Source: Vibrio tubiashii
GTDB taxonomy: Bacteria; Pseudomonadota; Gammaproteobacteria; Enterobacterales; Vibrionaceae
Assembly (NCBI RefSeq): GCF_028551255.1
Contig: NZ_CP117029.1
Location: 62,001 to 126,000 of the forward strand
Reading direction: 5' to 3'
Length of the DNA: 64,000 nt
Shown here: piece by piece, positions 32,118 to 40,727 of the stretch
Numbering within the stretch: position 1 is the stretch's first letter
Layout: the number at the start of each line of letters is the position of its first letter
The notes under the pieces: generated by a model
Database searches by the model: none
Seen by the model: the letters and a program-made list of their open reading frames with translations, nothing else
What the model was told of the DNA's origin: nothing
Position numbers and translations under genes: made by a program

Positions 32118-32144
32118 GAAATGCATTTAACCGAATGAAATACA

Positions 32145-32175
32145 TAGGGTTGACAGTAATGTCAGCCCTTTTTTT
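32145..32175 (+). terminator. Terminator after nfuA
   Basis: GGGTTGACA-GTAA-TGTCAGCCC (one G-U pair) followed by TTTTTTT. Confidence 0.88.
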
Positions 32176-32288
32176 GTTTTCAAAGCTGATAAATTTCTCA
32201 TATATTAGGAGTGTTGAACTTTCGAACAATAGGGTTTTGAAAGAGCGACAGATTCTAGAACCTTCCCTTGATGCAAAGGAGTAAGCTC

Positions 32289-32834
32289 GTGGCCAAACGG
32301 AACCCACCAGAAATTCTGGCGAAACAGACTGTGGCGCAATCTCGACTGTTCGCTATTGAAGCGTTGGATTTACGCTTTAGCAATGGTGAACATCGGACTT
32401 ATGAGCGCATGAAACCTAGTGGGCGAAATGCAGTCATGATGGTTCCTGTTACCGATCAAGGTGACATTTTGTTAGTCAGAGAATATGCGGCGGGCACTGA
32501 GAGGTACGAGTTGGGTTTTCCTAAGGGGTTAATTGATCCTGGTGAAACTCCCCAGCAAGCGGCTGAACGTGAATTGAAAGAAGAGATTGGCTTTGGTGCT
32601 CATAAATTAACACCTTTGAAAGAAGTCGTTCTTGCCCCTTCTTATTTCTCTAGCAAAATGACCCTGTTCATTGCAGAGCAACTATACTCAGAGCAATTGG
32701 AAGGTGATGAACCAGAGCCGTTAGAAGTGGTTCGTTGGCCTTTAGCACAAGCTGAAGAGCTTTTAACACACCTCGATTTTAGTGAAGCGCGCAGTATTAC
32801 TGCGTTGTTACTCGCTCTACGAATCTTAAAATAA
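32289..32834 (+). CDS. nudE: ADP compounds hydrolase NudE
   Basis: About 181 residues. The Nudix box (G-x5-E-x7-REL-x-EE-x-G) spans about residues 80-102. NudE hydrolyses ADP-ribose, NADH and Ap3A. An ATG at 32271 is possible, but GTG 32289 has AAAGGAG seven bases upstream and is preferred. cysQ follows after 60 bases, which contain an 8-bp hairpin without a T tail. Confidence 0.93.
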   Translation: MAKRNPPEILAKQTVAQSRLFAIEALDLRFSNGEHRTYERMKPSGRNAVMMVPVTDQGDILLVREYAAGTERYELGFPKGLIDPGETPQQAAERELKEEIGFGAHKLTPLKEVVLAPSYFSSKMTLFIAEQLYSEQLEGDEPEPLEVVRWPLAQAEELLTHLDFSEARSITALLLALRILK

Positions 32835-32894
32835 TTAACGTTTTCCTCAGCGATGTCGCGTGAGGAAAGAGTAGGTAGAGCGTAAGGATTTTTT

Positions 32895-33722
32895 ATGCCA
32901 ATGACAGAAGACCTTTCTCATCATTTGCCCGCAGTGATTGAAATTGCCCGTAGTGCTGGGCAGTTGATTCTCGATATTTACGAGAAAAAAGAGTACCAGG
33001 CGTTTACCAAAAGTGATGAAACACCAGTGACCAGTGCTGATATCGCCGCGCACAAACTGATTGTGGAAAGACTTACCGAGCTGACTCCAGATATCCCGGT
33101 GTTATCGGAAGAAGCGGCCGATATCAGTTTAGATAAACGTTCACAGTGGGATCGCTACTGGCTAGTTGATCCACTGGATGGTACCCAAGAGTTTATTGCC
33201 CGCAGTGGCGACTTTGCCACCATTATCGCTCTCGTAGAAAACAACAAACCCGTGATGGGAGTGGTTTATGGTCCGGTTTCTGGGGTGACCTACTACGCTT
33301 ATCAAGGTAAAGGGGCGTGGAAAATTCCAGACTTAAGCGAAAGCGTGCGTATCAAAACCCATCAACATGATGGCAAGCAAAGCCCAATCGCGATTGCGAT
33401 TAGTCGTCGCCAAGATATCAATCGCATCACAAGCCGAATGAGCAGCGGTTGGAATTATGATTTAGTTCCACTTGGCTCAGCAGCACTGAAAGCCTGTTTA
33501 GTCGCTGAAGGCGCGGTCGATTGCTACCTACGGCTTGGCCCAACCGGTGAATGGGATACCGCCGCAACGCAATGTATTGTCGAAGAAGCGGGTGGACGTA
33601 TTCTAAGTACCTTATTAGAGCCGCTCTCTTACAATGAACGCGATACGTTAGAAAACCCGAATTTTATTGTCTTAGGTGATGAAAACTTGCCGTGGGATGA
33701 GATTTTAAAGGTTAAGGATTGA
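32895..33722 (+). CDS. cysQ: 3'(2'),5'-bisphosphate nucleotidase CysQ
   Basis: 275 residues of the inositol-monophosphatase fold. Metal-binding motifs are present: LSEEAA near residue 74, DPLDGTQEF near 93-101 and EWDTAATQ near 219. CysQ removes 3'-phosphoadenosine 5'-phosphate formed in sulfate assimilation. AAGGA lies six bases before the ATG. It follows nudE on the same strand, as in other vibrios. Composite repeat copy A begins right after the stop. Confidence 0.95.
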   Translation: MPMTEDLSHHLPAVIEIARSAGQLILDIYEKKEYQAFTKSDETPVTSADIAAHKLIVERLTELTPDIPVLSEEAADISLDKRSQWDRYWLVDPLDGTQEFIARSGDFATIIALVENNKPVMGVVYGPVSGVTYYAYQGKGAWKIPDLSESVRIKTHQHDGKQSPIAIAISRRQDINRITSRMSSGWNYDLVPLGSAALKACLVAEGAVDCYLRLGPTGEWDTAATQCIVEEAGGRILSTLLEPLSYNERDTLENPNFIVLGDENLPWDEILKVKD

Positions 33723-33956
33723 AGCGGACTCCGTCCTTAAGAACGCTTCGCTTCGAGAACGGGCTTCGCCCTATGGAAAGCGGGATCGCTACGCTGCTGG
33801 ATTGCTAGCTCTGATTTTGGTCATTCCTCACTCTTGAGGATGATGAATTGTTTATTCAAACTAAGAGGGTTGACGTTTTCACGCCAACCCTCTTTTTTGT
33901 TATCCAGTTATCCAGTTATCCAGTTATCCAGTTATCCAGTTATCCAGTTATCCAGT
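33723..33956 (+). repeat. Composite intergenic repeat, copy A
   Basis: Between cysQ (plus) and the recG stop (minus). Order: GAACGCT-rich block at about 33741-33757, GGGCTTCGCCC hairpin at 33761-33771, the GGGTTGACG hairpin with T-run at 33863-33896, then seven perfect head-to-tail copies of TATCCAGT (33901-33956). The array abuts the recG stop codon with no gap. The same block order is seen in four other places in this window. Confidence 0.85.
33863..33899 (+). terminator. Terminator after cysQ, inside repeat copy A
   Basis: AGAGGGTTG...CAACCCTCT followed by TTTTTT. It is the TTGAC block of the composite repeat and has terminator form here. Confidence 0.82.
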
Positions 33957-36035
33957 TTAAGCCTTCGAATACACATCTCTATCACCCAGCCAGCGGTCTA
34001 TAATCGCGACAGCATTATCTGGATAGTTGTCATGAATATGACGAGCGATGCGCTGAACTTCGGGGATTAAGCGCTGATCACGGACTAAATCTGCAATCTT
34101 AAAGTCAGCCATACCGGTTTGCTTGGTGCCTAATAGCTCACCCGGCCCACGGATTTCTAAGTCACGCTGTGCAATCACAAATCCATCATTGCTTTCACGT
34201 AAAACGCCTAAGCGCTTTTGAGCGGTTTTCGACAGTGGTGAATGGTAGAGCAACACACAGTGACTGGCGACACTACCTCGACCTACGCGGCCTCGTAGCT
34301 GGTGGAGCTGAGCTAAACCCAAACGCTCGGGGTTTTCGATAATCATTAAGCTTGAGTTAGGCACATCAACACCCACTTCAATCACGGTGGTCGCGACCAA
34401 TAGATGGAGTTTATTGTCCTTGAAATCTTGCATCACCGCTTGCTTCTCAGCGGGTTTCATTCGACCGTGTACTAAGCCAATCTTGACGTCTGGCAGTTTG
34501 CGTTGCAGTTCTTCAGCCGTATCCGCTGCCGCTTGAGCTTCGAGCACCTCAGATTCATCAATCAGAGTACACACCCAATAGGCTTGCTTGCCTTCATTGA
34601 GACAAGCGTTTTTGACTCGCTCAACAATATCGTCCCGTTTAGTATCCGGAATAGCGACGGTTTGAATCGGCGTTCTCCCCGGTGGGAGCTCATCAATCAC
34701 TGACGTTTCTAAATCAGCGTAGGCGGTCATTGCCAGTGTTCGAGGTATTGGGGTAGCGGTCATAATCAGCTGGTGCGGATAAGCACCTTGCTTGGCCCCT
34801 TTTTCACGCAGCTCTAAGCGCTGGTGGACACCAAATCGATGCTGCTCATCAATGATAACTAAAGCTAAGTGATGAAACTCGACATGCTCTTGGAACAAAG
34901 CATGGGTGCCAACCACCATTTGCGCTTCACCATTGGCGATTTGAGCAAGCTCCGCTTCTTTGGCTTTACCTTTCAGTTTGCCAGCCAACCAGCCAACCTT
35001 GATGCCCATAGGTTCGAGCCAAGCCGCGAAATTAATCGCGTGCTGCTCGGCGAGTAGCTCAGTAGGGGCCATCAGTGCGACTTGATAGCCATGCTCTAAG
35101 GCGCGCAGAGCGGCAAGTGCTGCGACTAGGGTTTTACCTGAACCTACGTCCCCTTGAACCAGGCGCATCATAGGGTGTGGCTTTTCGAGATCTTGTTCGA
35201 TTTCACCCACTACGCGTGCTTGTGCATTGGTGGGTGAAAAGGGAAGTTGGTCGAGCAGTTGCTGCTTAAGTTTGTTGCGAGCGGGTAGTGGTAATGCTGT
35301 GTCTTGCTGACCTTTGCTGCGCACCGCTAACATCGACAGGTTTTGTGCCAGTAGCTCTTCCATAATCAAGCGGATCTGCGCTGGGTGCTTGCCTTCATCA
35401 AACTGCTCTAAATTGATATTCGGTGGCGGGCGATGAATTGTGTGCAGTGCTTGCGCTAGGGTGATTTGGTGATCATACAGACCGTTGGGTAGCAGTTCTT
35501 GTACGGCTGCTTTGTCAAGTAACTCAAGGGCTTGGTCAGTTAAATTACGTAGCGTAACTTGACGCAGACCATCTGTCGTTGGGTAAACAGGAGTTAATGT
35601 CTGTTCTGCATCAGCTTTTTGGTTCGGAGCATAGAACTTGTAGTCTGGGTGGACAATCTCTAGTCCGTAGCCACCACGTTTGATTTCACCATAAGCGTGA
35701 ACGGTTTTACCTTCGGCGAAGTTGTTCTTCATTCCGGCGGTAAAATTGAAAAAACGCAACGTGATTGTGCCGTTGCCATCACTGATTTTCACCGACAGCA
35801 TTTTGCGTTTACCAAACAAGGTATCAACACTCATCACCTTGCCTTGTACCGCTGCCCATAAGCCAGCATGCAGTTTTACAATCGGGTAGATACGAGTGCG
35901 ATCTTCATAACGCAGAGGAAGGTGAAACAGTATATCTTGAACACTATTGAGCCCAACTTTAGCTAACTTCTCGGCGACTTTGGCACCAACGCCAGTCAAA
36001 GAAGTGAGAGGAATCGCAGATAGCAGTTGGGACAT
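33957..36035 (-). CDS. recG: ATP-dependent DNA helicase RecG
   Basis: 692 residues. An N-terminal wedge/OB domain, Walker A GDVGSGKT near residue 295 and DEQH box are present, then helicase motifs IV-VI (GRVGRG) and the C-terminal RecG region. RecG remodels stalled forks and Holliday junctions. It is the last gene of the gmk-rpoZ-spoT-trmH-recG order, separated from trmH by composite repeat copy B. Its stop codon touches the tandem array of copy A. Confidence 0.97.
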   Translation of the reverse strand: MSQLLSAIPLTSLTGVGAKVAEKLAKVGLNSVQDILFHLPLRYEDRTRIYPIVKLHAGLWAAVQGKVMSVDTLFGKRKMLSVKISDGNGTITLRFFNFTAGMKNNFAEGKTVHAYGEIKRGGYGLEIVHPDYKFYAPNQKADAEQTLTPVYPTTDGLRQVTLRNLTDQALELLDKAAVQELLPNGLYDHQITLAQALHTIHRPPPNINLEQFDEGKHPAQIRLIMEELLAQNLSMLAVRSKGQQDTALPLPARNKLKQQLLDQLPFSPTNAQARVVGEIEQDLEKPHPMMRLVQGDVGSGKTLVAALAALRALEHGYQVALMAPTELLAEQHAINFAAWLEPMGIKVGWLAGKLKGKAKEAELAQIANGEAQMVVGTHALFQEHVEFHHLALVIIDEQHRFGVHQRLELREKGAKQGAYPHQLIMTATPIPRTLAMTAYADLETSVIDELPPGRTPIQTVAIPDTKRDDIVERVKNACLNEGKQAYWVCTLIDESEVLEAQAAADTAEELQRKLPDVKIGLVHGRMKPAEKQAVMQDFKDNKLHLLVATTVIEVGVDVPNSSLMIIENPERLGLAQLHQLRGRVGRGSVASHCVLLYHSPLSKTAQKRLGVLRESNDGFVIAQRDLEIRGPGELLGTKQTGMADFKIADLVRDQRLIPEVQRIARHIHDNYPDNAVAIIDRWLGDRDVYSKA

Positions 36036-36137
36036 GACACAGCTCGCTCGTTATTTTGAGTAAGTGACTCAGTGAGTTAGATAATACCTTGTTAGTTAAC
36101 CATTGGGCTGTGTTTTTGTACAGGAAAAATTGGGGTT

Positions 36138-36370
36138 AGAGAGCGGGAACGCTGTGCTATGGATAACGGGATCGGGCTTCGCCCTGCTGGAAAACTAGGT
36201 TTGGCTCTAATGTGTACGGCGGGCAGTTATAGCCTATCCAAATGACAAAGGGTTGACCCTAAGAGTCAACGCTACATAATTTCTCCAGCTCTCCAGCTCT
36301 CCAGCTCTCCAGCTCTCCAGCTCTCCAGCTCTCCAGCTCTCCAGCTCTCCAGCTCTCCAGCTCTCCAGCT
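36138..36370 (+). repeat. Composite intergenic repeat, copy B
   Basis: In the 338-base gap between recG and trmH. A GGGAACGCT block at about 36144-36152, GGGCTTCGCCC at 36174-36184, a GGGTTGACCC block near 36250 and an array of eleven perfect CTCCAGCT units at 36283-36370. The array ends three bases before the trmH stop. Same orientation as the other copies, although both flanking genes are on the minus strand. Confidence 0.85.
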
Positions 36371-36373
36371 CTT

Positions 36374-37057
36374 TTACTTCTTCTGCATCTCTGCCCACCA
36401 TTCGTCATCGGCGATAATCTGGCCTTGTTCATCTAGTGGTGGATAAGGAAGCTTTTTGCGCTTGGCGACTTTAGCTAGCACCGGATGACCACGTTCGAAC
36501 AGTAAGCGATGAATGGTTTCTTCTGGTACAGAGCTTACTTCATTGTCGTACATGCCAGCCGCTTCGCGTTGGCGCTGCGCTTCATAAAGAATCACTGCAC
36601 TGGCTACCGATACGTTGAGAGACTGCACCATTCCGACCATAGGGACGATAATATCTTGGTCAGCGAGCTTTTTGGCTTGCTCAGATGCGCCTACTTTTTC
36701 ACTACCGAGAATGATAGCTGTTGGTTTGGTGTAGTCGATGTCGCGGAAGTCGACTGCAGTTTCAGACAGGTTGGTCACAAGCACCTGCATGCCTTGAGCT
36801 TTGAGCTCAGTGATAGCCTCGTCGATAGAGTCATGGGTTTCAACGTCTACCCAATTACGAGCACCCGCCGAAGTATGGCTCAGTGTGCGCATTTCATTTG
36901 GCCATACTGCGTGAATCTTGTGAATACCCGTTGCATCGGCGGTACGGATAACTGCAGATACGTTATTTGGCTTGTGAACTTCTTCTAGGCAAAGGGTTAA
37001 GTCAGCTTGGCGTGCTTTTAACACTTCTTGGATTCGATTGTAGCGTTCTAAATTCAT
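36374..37057 (-). CDS. trmH: tRNA (guanosine-18-2'-O)-methyltransferase TrmH
   Basis: 227 residues of the SPOUT family. SAM-binding knot motifs are visible: NVSAVIRTADATG near residue 33, AIILGSEKVG near 125-134 and VPMVGMVQSLNVSVA. It methylates G18 in the tRNA D-loop. The ATG at 37057 gives MNLERYNRIQ, matching the usual N-terminus; an upstream TTG is less likely. Transcription from spoT faces a terminator just before this gene. Confidence 0.95.
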   Translation of the reverse strand: MNLERYNRIQEVLKARQADLTLCLEEVHKPNNVSAVIRTADATGIHKIHAVWPNEMRTLSHTSAGARNWVDVETHDSIDEAITELKAQGMQVLVTNLSETAVDFRDIDYTKPTAIILGSEKVGASEQAKKLADQDIIVPMVGMVQSLNVSVASAVILYEAQRQREAAGMYDNEVSSVPEETIHRLLFERGHPVLAKVAKRKKLPYPPLDEQGQIIADDEWWAEMQKK

Positions 37058-37065
37058 AATCTTAT

Positions 37066-37103
37066 ACAAAAGAAAAGCCCTTGAAATGGTGGTTTCAAGG
37101 GCA
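37066..37103 (-). terminator. Terminator between spoT and trmH
   Basis: On the minus strand GCCCTTGAAA-N6-TTTCAAGGGC is followed by TTTTCTTTT. The T-tract reaches to within 10 bases of the trmH start, so trmH must be transcribed by read-through or from its own promoter inside spoT. Confidence 0.83.
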
Positions 37104-37125
37104 GTTAGATATTCAAATCAAACGG

Positions 37126-39243
37126 TTAGTTCTTGCGGCGACGGACTTTAAGCGTCTGTGGCATAGCTTTAATCTTACGCATAATGCCAGCAAGGTGAAC
37201 ACGATCTTTGGTCGTTAGCAGTACTGTTACTGTGTACAAGCGACCATCACGTTCTTCTGTTGAAAGTCCGTGAATGTTGGAACCCGTCTTTGAAATAACG
37301 TTAGTCAGCTCTGCGAGTGCGCCTTGACGATTTTGTACATCGACAGTGACTTCGGTGATGAACTCTTTGTCGTAATCATCAGACCATTCCACCGCCATGT
37401 ACTTATCCGGCTCTTTCTGATAACCGCGTACATTCGGACACATTTCGCGGTGAACAACTAAGCCTCGGCCCGGTGAAACATGAGCGATAATGTGGTCGTC
37501 TGGGATTGGGTGACAACAGTTAGCGAACGTCAGCAAAATACCTTCCGCACCGCGGATCGGCAGTTTCTTCTTACCTTCGTTATTGCTCTCAACTTCAGTC
37601 AACTCATCTGCATCGCCCAATAAGCGACGTGCAATGACGATGCTCATCAGCTCGCCTAGACCAATATCGGCCAGTAGATCGTCGATTGACTCTACTTTTA
37701 GGTCGGTCAGAACATGGTTGATGTTCTCTTCATCGATATCTGATAGAGAAAGCTCGCCTAAGGCATGGTTAAGCAGGCGACGACCTAAGGTAATCGACTC
37801 TTCGCGGCGCATGGTTTTCAGAACCTGACGGATCTTAGTACGCGCACGAGACGTCACCACGTAGTTGAGCCATGCAGCATTAGGACGCGCACCCGGAGCA
37901 CTGATGATTTCAATCGTCTGACCGTTTTTCAGCGATTTACTCAGTGGATAAGGGTTGCGATCAACACGAGCACCAACACAGGTATTACCCACATCGGTAT
38001 GTACTGCATAAGCGAAGTCTACTGCGGTAGCACCCACTGGCAACTCAACAATGCGGCCTTTCGGCGTAAAGACGTAAATCTCATCTGGGAACAGATCTGA
38101 CTTAACGTTTTCGATGAATTCGAATGAGTTACCCGCGCTTTGCTGTAGCTCAAGTAGGCTTTGCATCCAGCGCTGAGCTTTGACTTGCGCTGTAGTGCCT
38201 GTTCGCTCACCGTTGCCTTTGTAAGACCAGTGAGCCGCAACCCCTTTATCCGCCATTTGATCCATATCTTCGGTACGGATCTGAACTTCAACCGGAACAC
38301 CATGAGGGCCAACCATTGAAGTATGGATAGATTGATAGCCGTTCGCTTTCGGTACTGCGATGTAGTCTTTCATCCGACCTGGACGTGGCTTGTACAGGCT
38401 ATGTACCTGACCAAGCACGCGATAACAAGTATCGGCATTGTTGACGACGACACGGAAAGCGTAGATATCCATGATGGTATGGAAGCGCTGCTCTTTGGTC
38501 TTCATCTTGTTGTAGATGGAGAAGAGGTTTTTCTCACGACCAAAAACACGTGCTTTAAGGCCGACTTCTTCAAGGCGACCTTCTATCTCATCATGGATAC
38601 GTTGAATCATCTCTTTACGGTTACCACGGGCGGCTTTAACTACCTCTTTAAGAACGCGATAACGGTTCGGGTAGAGCGCTTCAAAACCAAGCTCTTCTAG
38701 CTCAGTTTTAATATTGTGGATACCAAGGCGGTGCGCCAATGGAGAATAGATTTCTAAGGTTTCGCGAGCGATACGACGCTTCTTGTCTGGACGAAGAGCG
38801 CCGAGCGTGCGCATGTTGTGCGTACGGTCAGCAAGCTTAATCAGAATAACGCGGATGTCTTGCACCATGGCAAGCACCATCTTGCGGAAGTTTTCTGCCT
38901 GAGCTTCCTTGCGATCGCGAAACTTAAGCTTATCAAGCTTAGAAACGCCATCCACCAGTTCTGCAACGGTATTACCAAATTGAGCTTCAAGCTCTTCTTT
39001 GGTGACTTCAGTATCTTCAATAACGTCGTGAAGTAGGGCTGCTTGCAGGGTTTCAATATCAAGGCGCATTTCAGCCAAGATACGAGCAACAGCAACAGGG
39101 TGGATGATATAAGGTTCACCGCTAGAGCGGGTTTGCCCTTCATGGGCATCTTTCGCTACCACATAAGATTGACGCAGAGCCTCAATTTGAGGCTCTGTTA
39201 GGTATTCTTGGGCAACGTCTTTTAGGCTATCGAATAGATACAA
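37126..39243 (-). CDS. spoT: Bifunctional (p)ppGpp synthetase/hydrolase SpoT
   Basis: 705 residues. HD hydrolase domain (HPVAVA ... LLHDVIEDT, residues about 46-75), synthetase domain (about 230-345), TGS (DEIYVFTPKGRIVELPVG) and C-terminal ACT domain are in order. SpoT makes and breaks the alarmone ppGpp. The start is TTG 39243, giving MYLFDSLK; a TTG start at this N-terminus is also known for E. coli spoT. Second gene upstream is rpoZ, 42 bases away. Confidence 0.97.
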   Translation of the reverse strand: MYLFDSLKDVAQEYLTEPQIEALRQSYVVAKDAHEGQTRSSGEPYIIHPVAVARILAEMRLDIETLQAALLHDVIEDTEVTKEELEAQFGNTVAELVDGVSKLDKLKFRDRKEAQAENFRKMVLAMVQDIRVILIKLADRTHNMRTLGALRPDKKRRIARETLEIYSPLAHRLGIHNIKTELEELGFEALYPNRYRVLKEVVKAARGNRKEMIQRIHDEIEGRLEEVGLKARVFGREKNLFSIYNKMKTKEQRFHTIMDIYAFRVVVNNADTCYRVLGQVHSLYKPRPGRMKDYIAVPKANGYQSIHTSMVGPHGVPVEVQIRTEDMDQMADKGVAAHWSYKGNGERTGTTAQVKAQRWMQSLLELQQSAGNSFEFIENVKSDLFPDEIYVFTPKGRIVELPVGATAVDFAYAVHTDVGNTCVGARVDRNPYPLSKSLKNGQTIEIISAPGARPNAAWLNYVVTSRARTKIRQVLKTMRREESITLGRRLLNHALGELSLSDIDEENINHVLTDLKVESIDDLLADIGLGELMSIVIARRLLGDADELTEVESNNEGKKKLPIRGAEGILLTFANCCHPIPDDHIIAHVSPGRGLVVHREMCPNVRGYQKEPDKYMAVEWSDDYDKEFITEVTVDVQNRQGALAELTNVISKTGSNIHGLSTEERDGRLYTVTVLLTTKDRVHLAGIMRKIKAMPQTLKVRRRKN

Positions 39244-39285
39244 ACTTTAGGCCCGGAAGATAGTTGTAGTGACGAGAAGGTCTAA

Positions 39286-39558
39286 TTAACGGCTGTGAGC
39301 AATGCTGCTTACAGCTGCTAGTTCAGCGGCTTCTTGCTCTTGCTGCTCTTGACGCTCACGTGCATCAAGAATCTCTTTAGTGATAAGACCTTCTTCGATT
39401 TCGCGTAGAGCGATAACCGTTTGCTTATCATTCTCTTCTGGCACTAGTGAATCTTTGCCACCAGTTTGCATTTGACGAGCGCGGCGTGCCGCAATTAGAA
39501 CTAGGTCGAAACGGTTGCCAACTTTTTCAACAGCGTCTTGAACAGTTACGCGTGCCAT
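39286..39558 (-). CDS. rpoZ: RNA polymerase omega subunit
   Basis: 90 residues with the conserved [21 protein letters not shown]-terminus and [10 protein letters not shown] segment. Omega helps beta' fold into RNA polymerase and takes part in ppGpp binding, consistent with its place between gmk and spoT. Confidence 0.97.
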   Translation of the reverse strand: MARVTVQDAVEKVGNRFDLVLIAARRARQMQTGGKDSLVPEENDKQTVIALREIEEGLITKEILDARERQEQQEQEAAELAAVSSIAHSR

Positions 39559-39654
39559 GAGAACTCCAAATTAGTTAACTAAAATTTTGAATGACGAGAA
39601 ATTATACAGGCTGACAGTTCCTAGTGTCTAGGATCTGTTTGTGTTTCCTGCTAT

Positions 39655-40419
<765 letters not shown>

Positions 40420-40546
40420 TTAGGACAACTTGCAATAAGGGCTTAATTGTCACCGCTTTCACTTGTTGAGAACTAAGGGGATATTCAACAGATTTATCGC
40501 CTAAGGCAATCGTTTGCTATTTTTGTATATTTAACCGAGAAAAGCG

Positions 40547-40574
40547 TTGAGTTTTTATTCGAGATCCTTACAAT
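40547..40574 (+). promoter_or_regulatory. Promoter of the purine permease gene
   Basis: TTGAGT (40547-40552), 16-base spacer, TACAAT (40569-40574). The expected transcript start near 40581 lies about 12 bases before the riboswitch P1 stem. Confidence 0.6.
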
Positions 40575-40592
40575 CCGCGCAAACGATTAAAT

Positions 40593-40657
40593 GCTGTATA
40601 TGTCTAATAAAATGGATTGGACGTTTCTACCACTGAGCCTACCTTAGTGACTACAGT
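40593..40657 (+). ncRNA. Purine riboswitch aptamer, guanine type (C at position 74)
   Basis: All elements of the purine aptamer are present: P1 GCTGTA/TACAGT (40593-40598 with 40652-40657), P2 GTCTAAT/ATTGGAC (40602-40608, 40616-40622), the invariant J2/3 GTTTCTAC at 40623-40630, P3 CACTG/TAGTG (40631-40635, 40645-40649), and loop GG (40614-40615) and CC pairs for the L2-L3 kissing contact. The specificity base, equivalent to position 74 of the family numbering, is C at 40651, predicting guanine/hypoxanthine binding. The aptamer is 71 bases upstream of the permease start, where TTTAC-CCCACTT-GTAAA (40702-40718) can cover half of the Shine-Dalgarno, so control is probably translational. Confidence 0.88.
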
Positions 40658-40727
40658 AGCTTATGCGCCATCTCTTTTTGCAGCATTGAACCCGTTTACT
40701 GTTTACCCCACTTGTAAAGGTTTCATT

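Noticed and set aside
32841..32868. Terminator between nudE and cysQ
   Set aside because: TTTCCTCA/TGAGGAAA can pair, but no T-run follows, so it is not called as a terminator.
33834..34070. 78-codon open frame running through array A, giving a repeated peptide
   Set aside because: The repeated peptide only reflects translation of the 8-bp array; it has no ribosome site and runs into antisense recG.
36283..36370. Tandem 8-bp arrays as CRISPR or satellite-coded protein
   Set aside because: Units are only 8 bp and contiguous with no spacers, and there are no cas genes.
36509..36988. 159-codon plus-strand open frame opposite trmH
   Set aside because: Antisense to conserved TrmH motifs and with no protein family features.
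40617..40727. Longer N-terminus for the purine permease starting at TTG 40617
   Set aside because: That start is inside the riboswitch aptamer, lacks a ribosome site and gives an N-terminus unlike the family; GTG 40728 has AAAGG.
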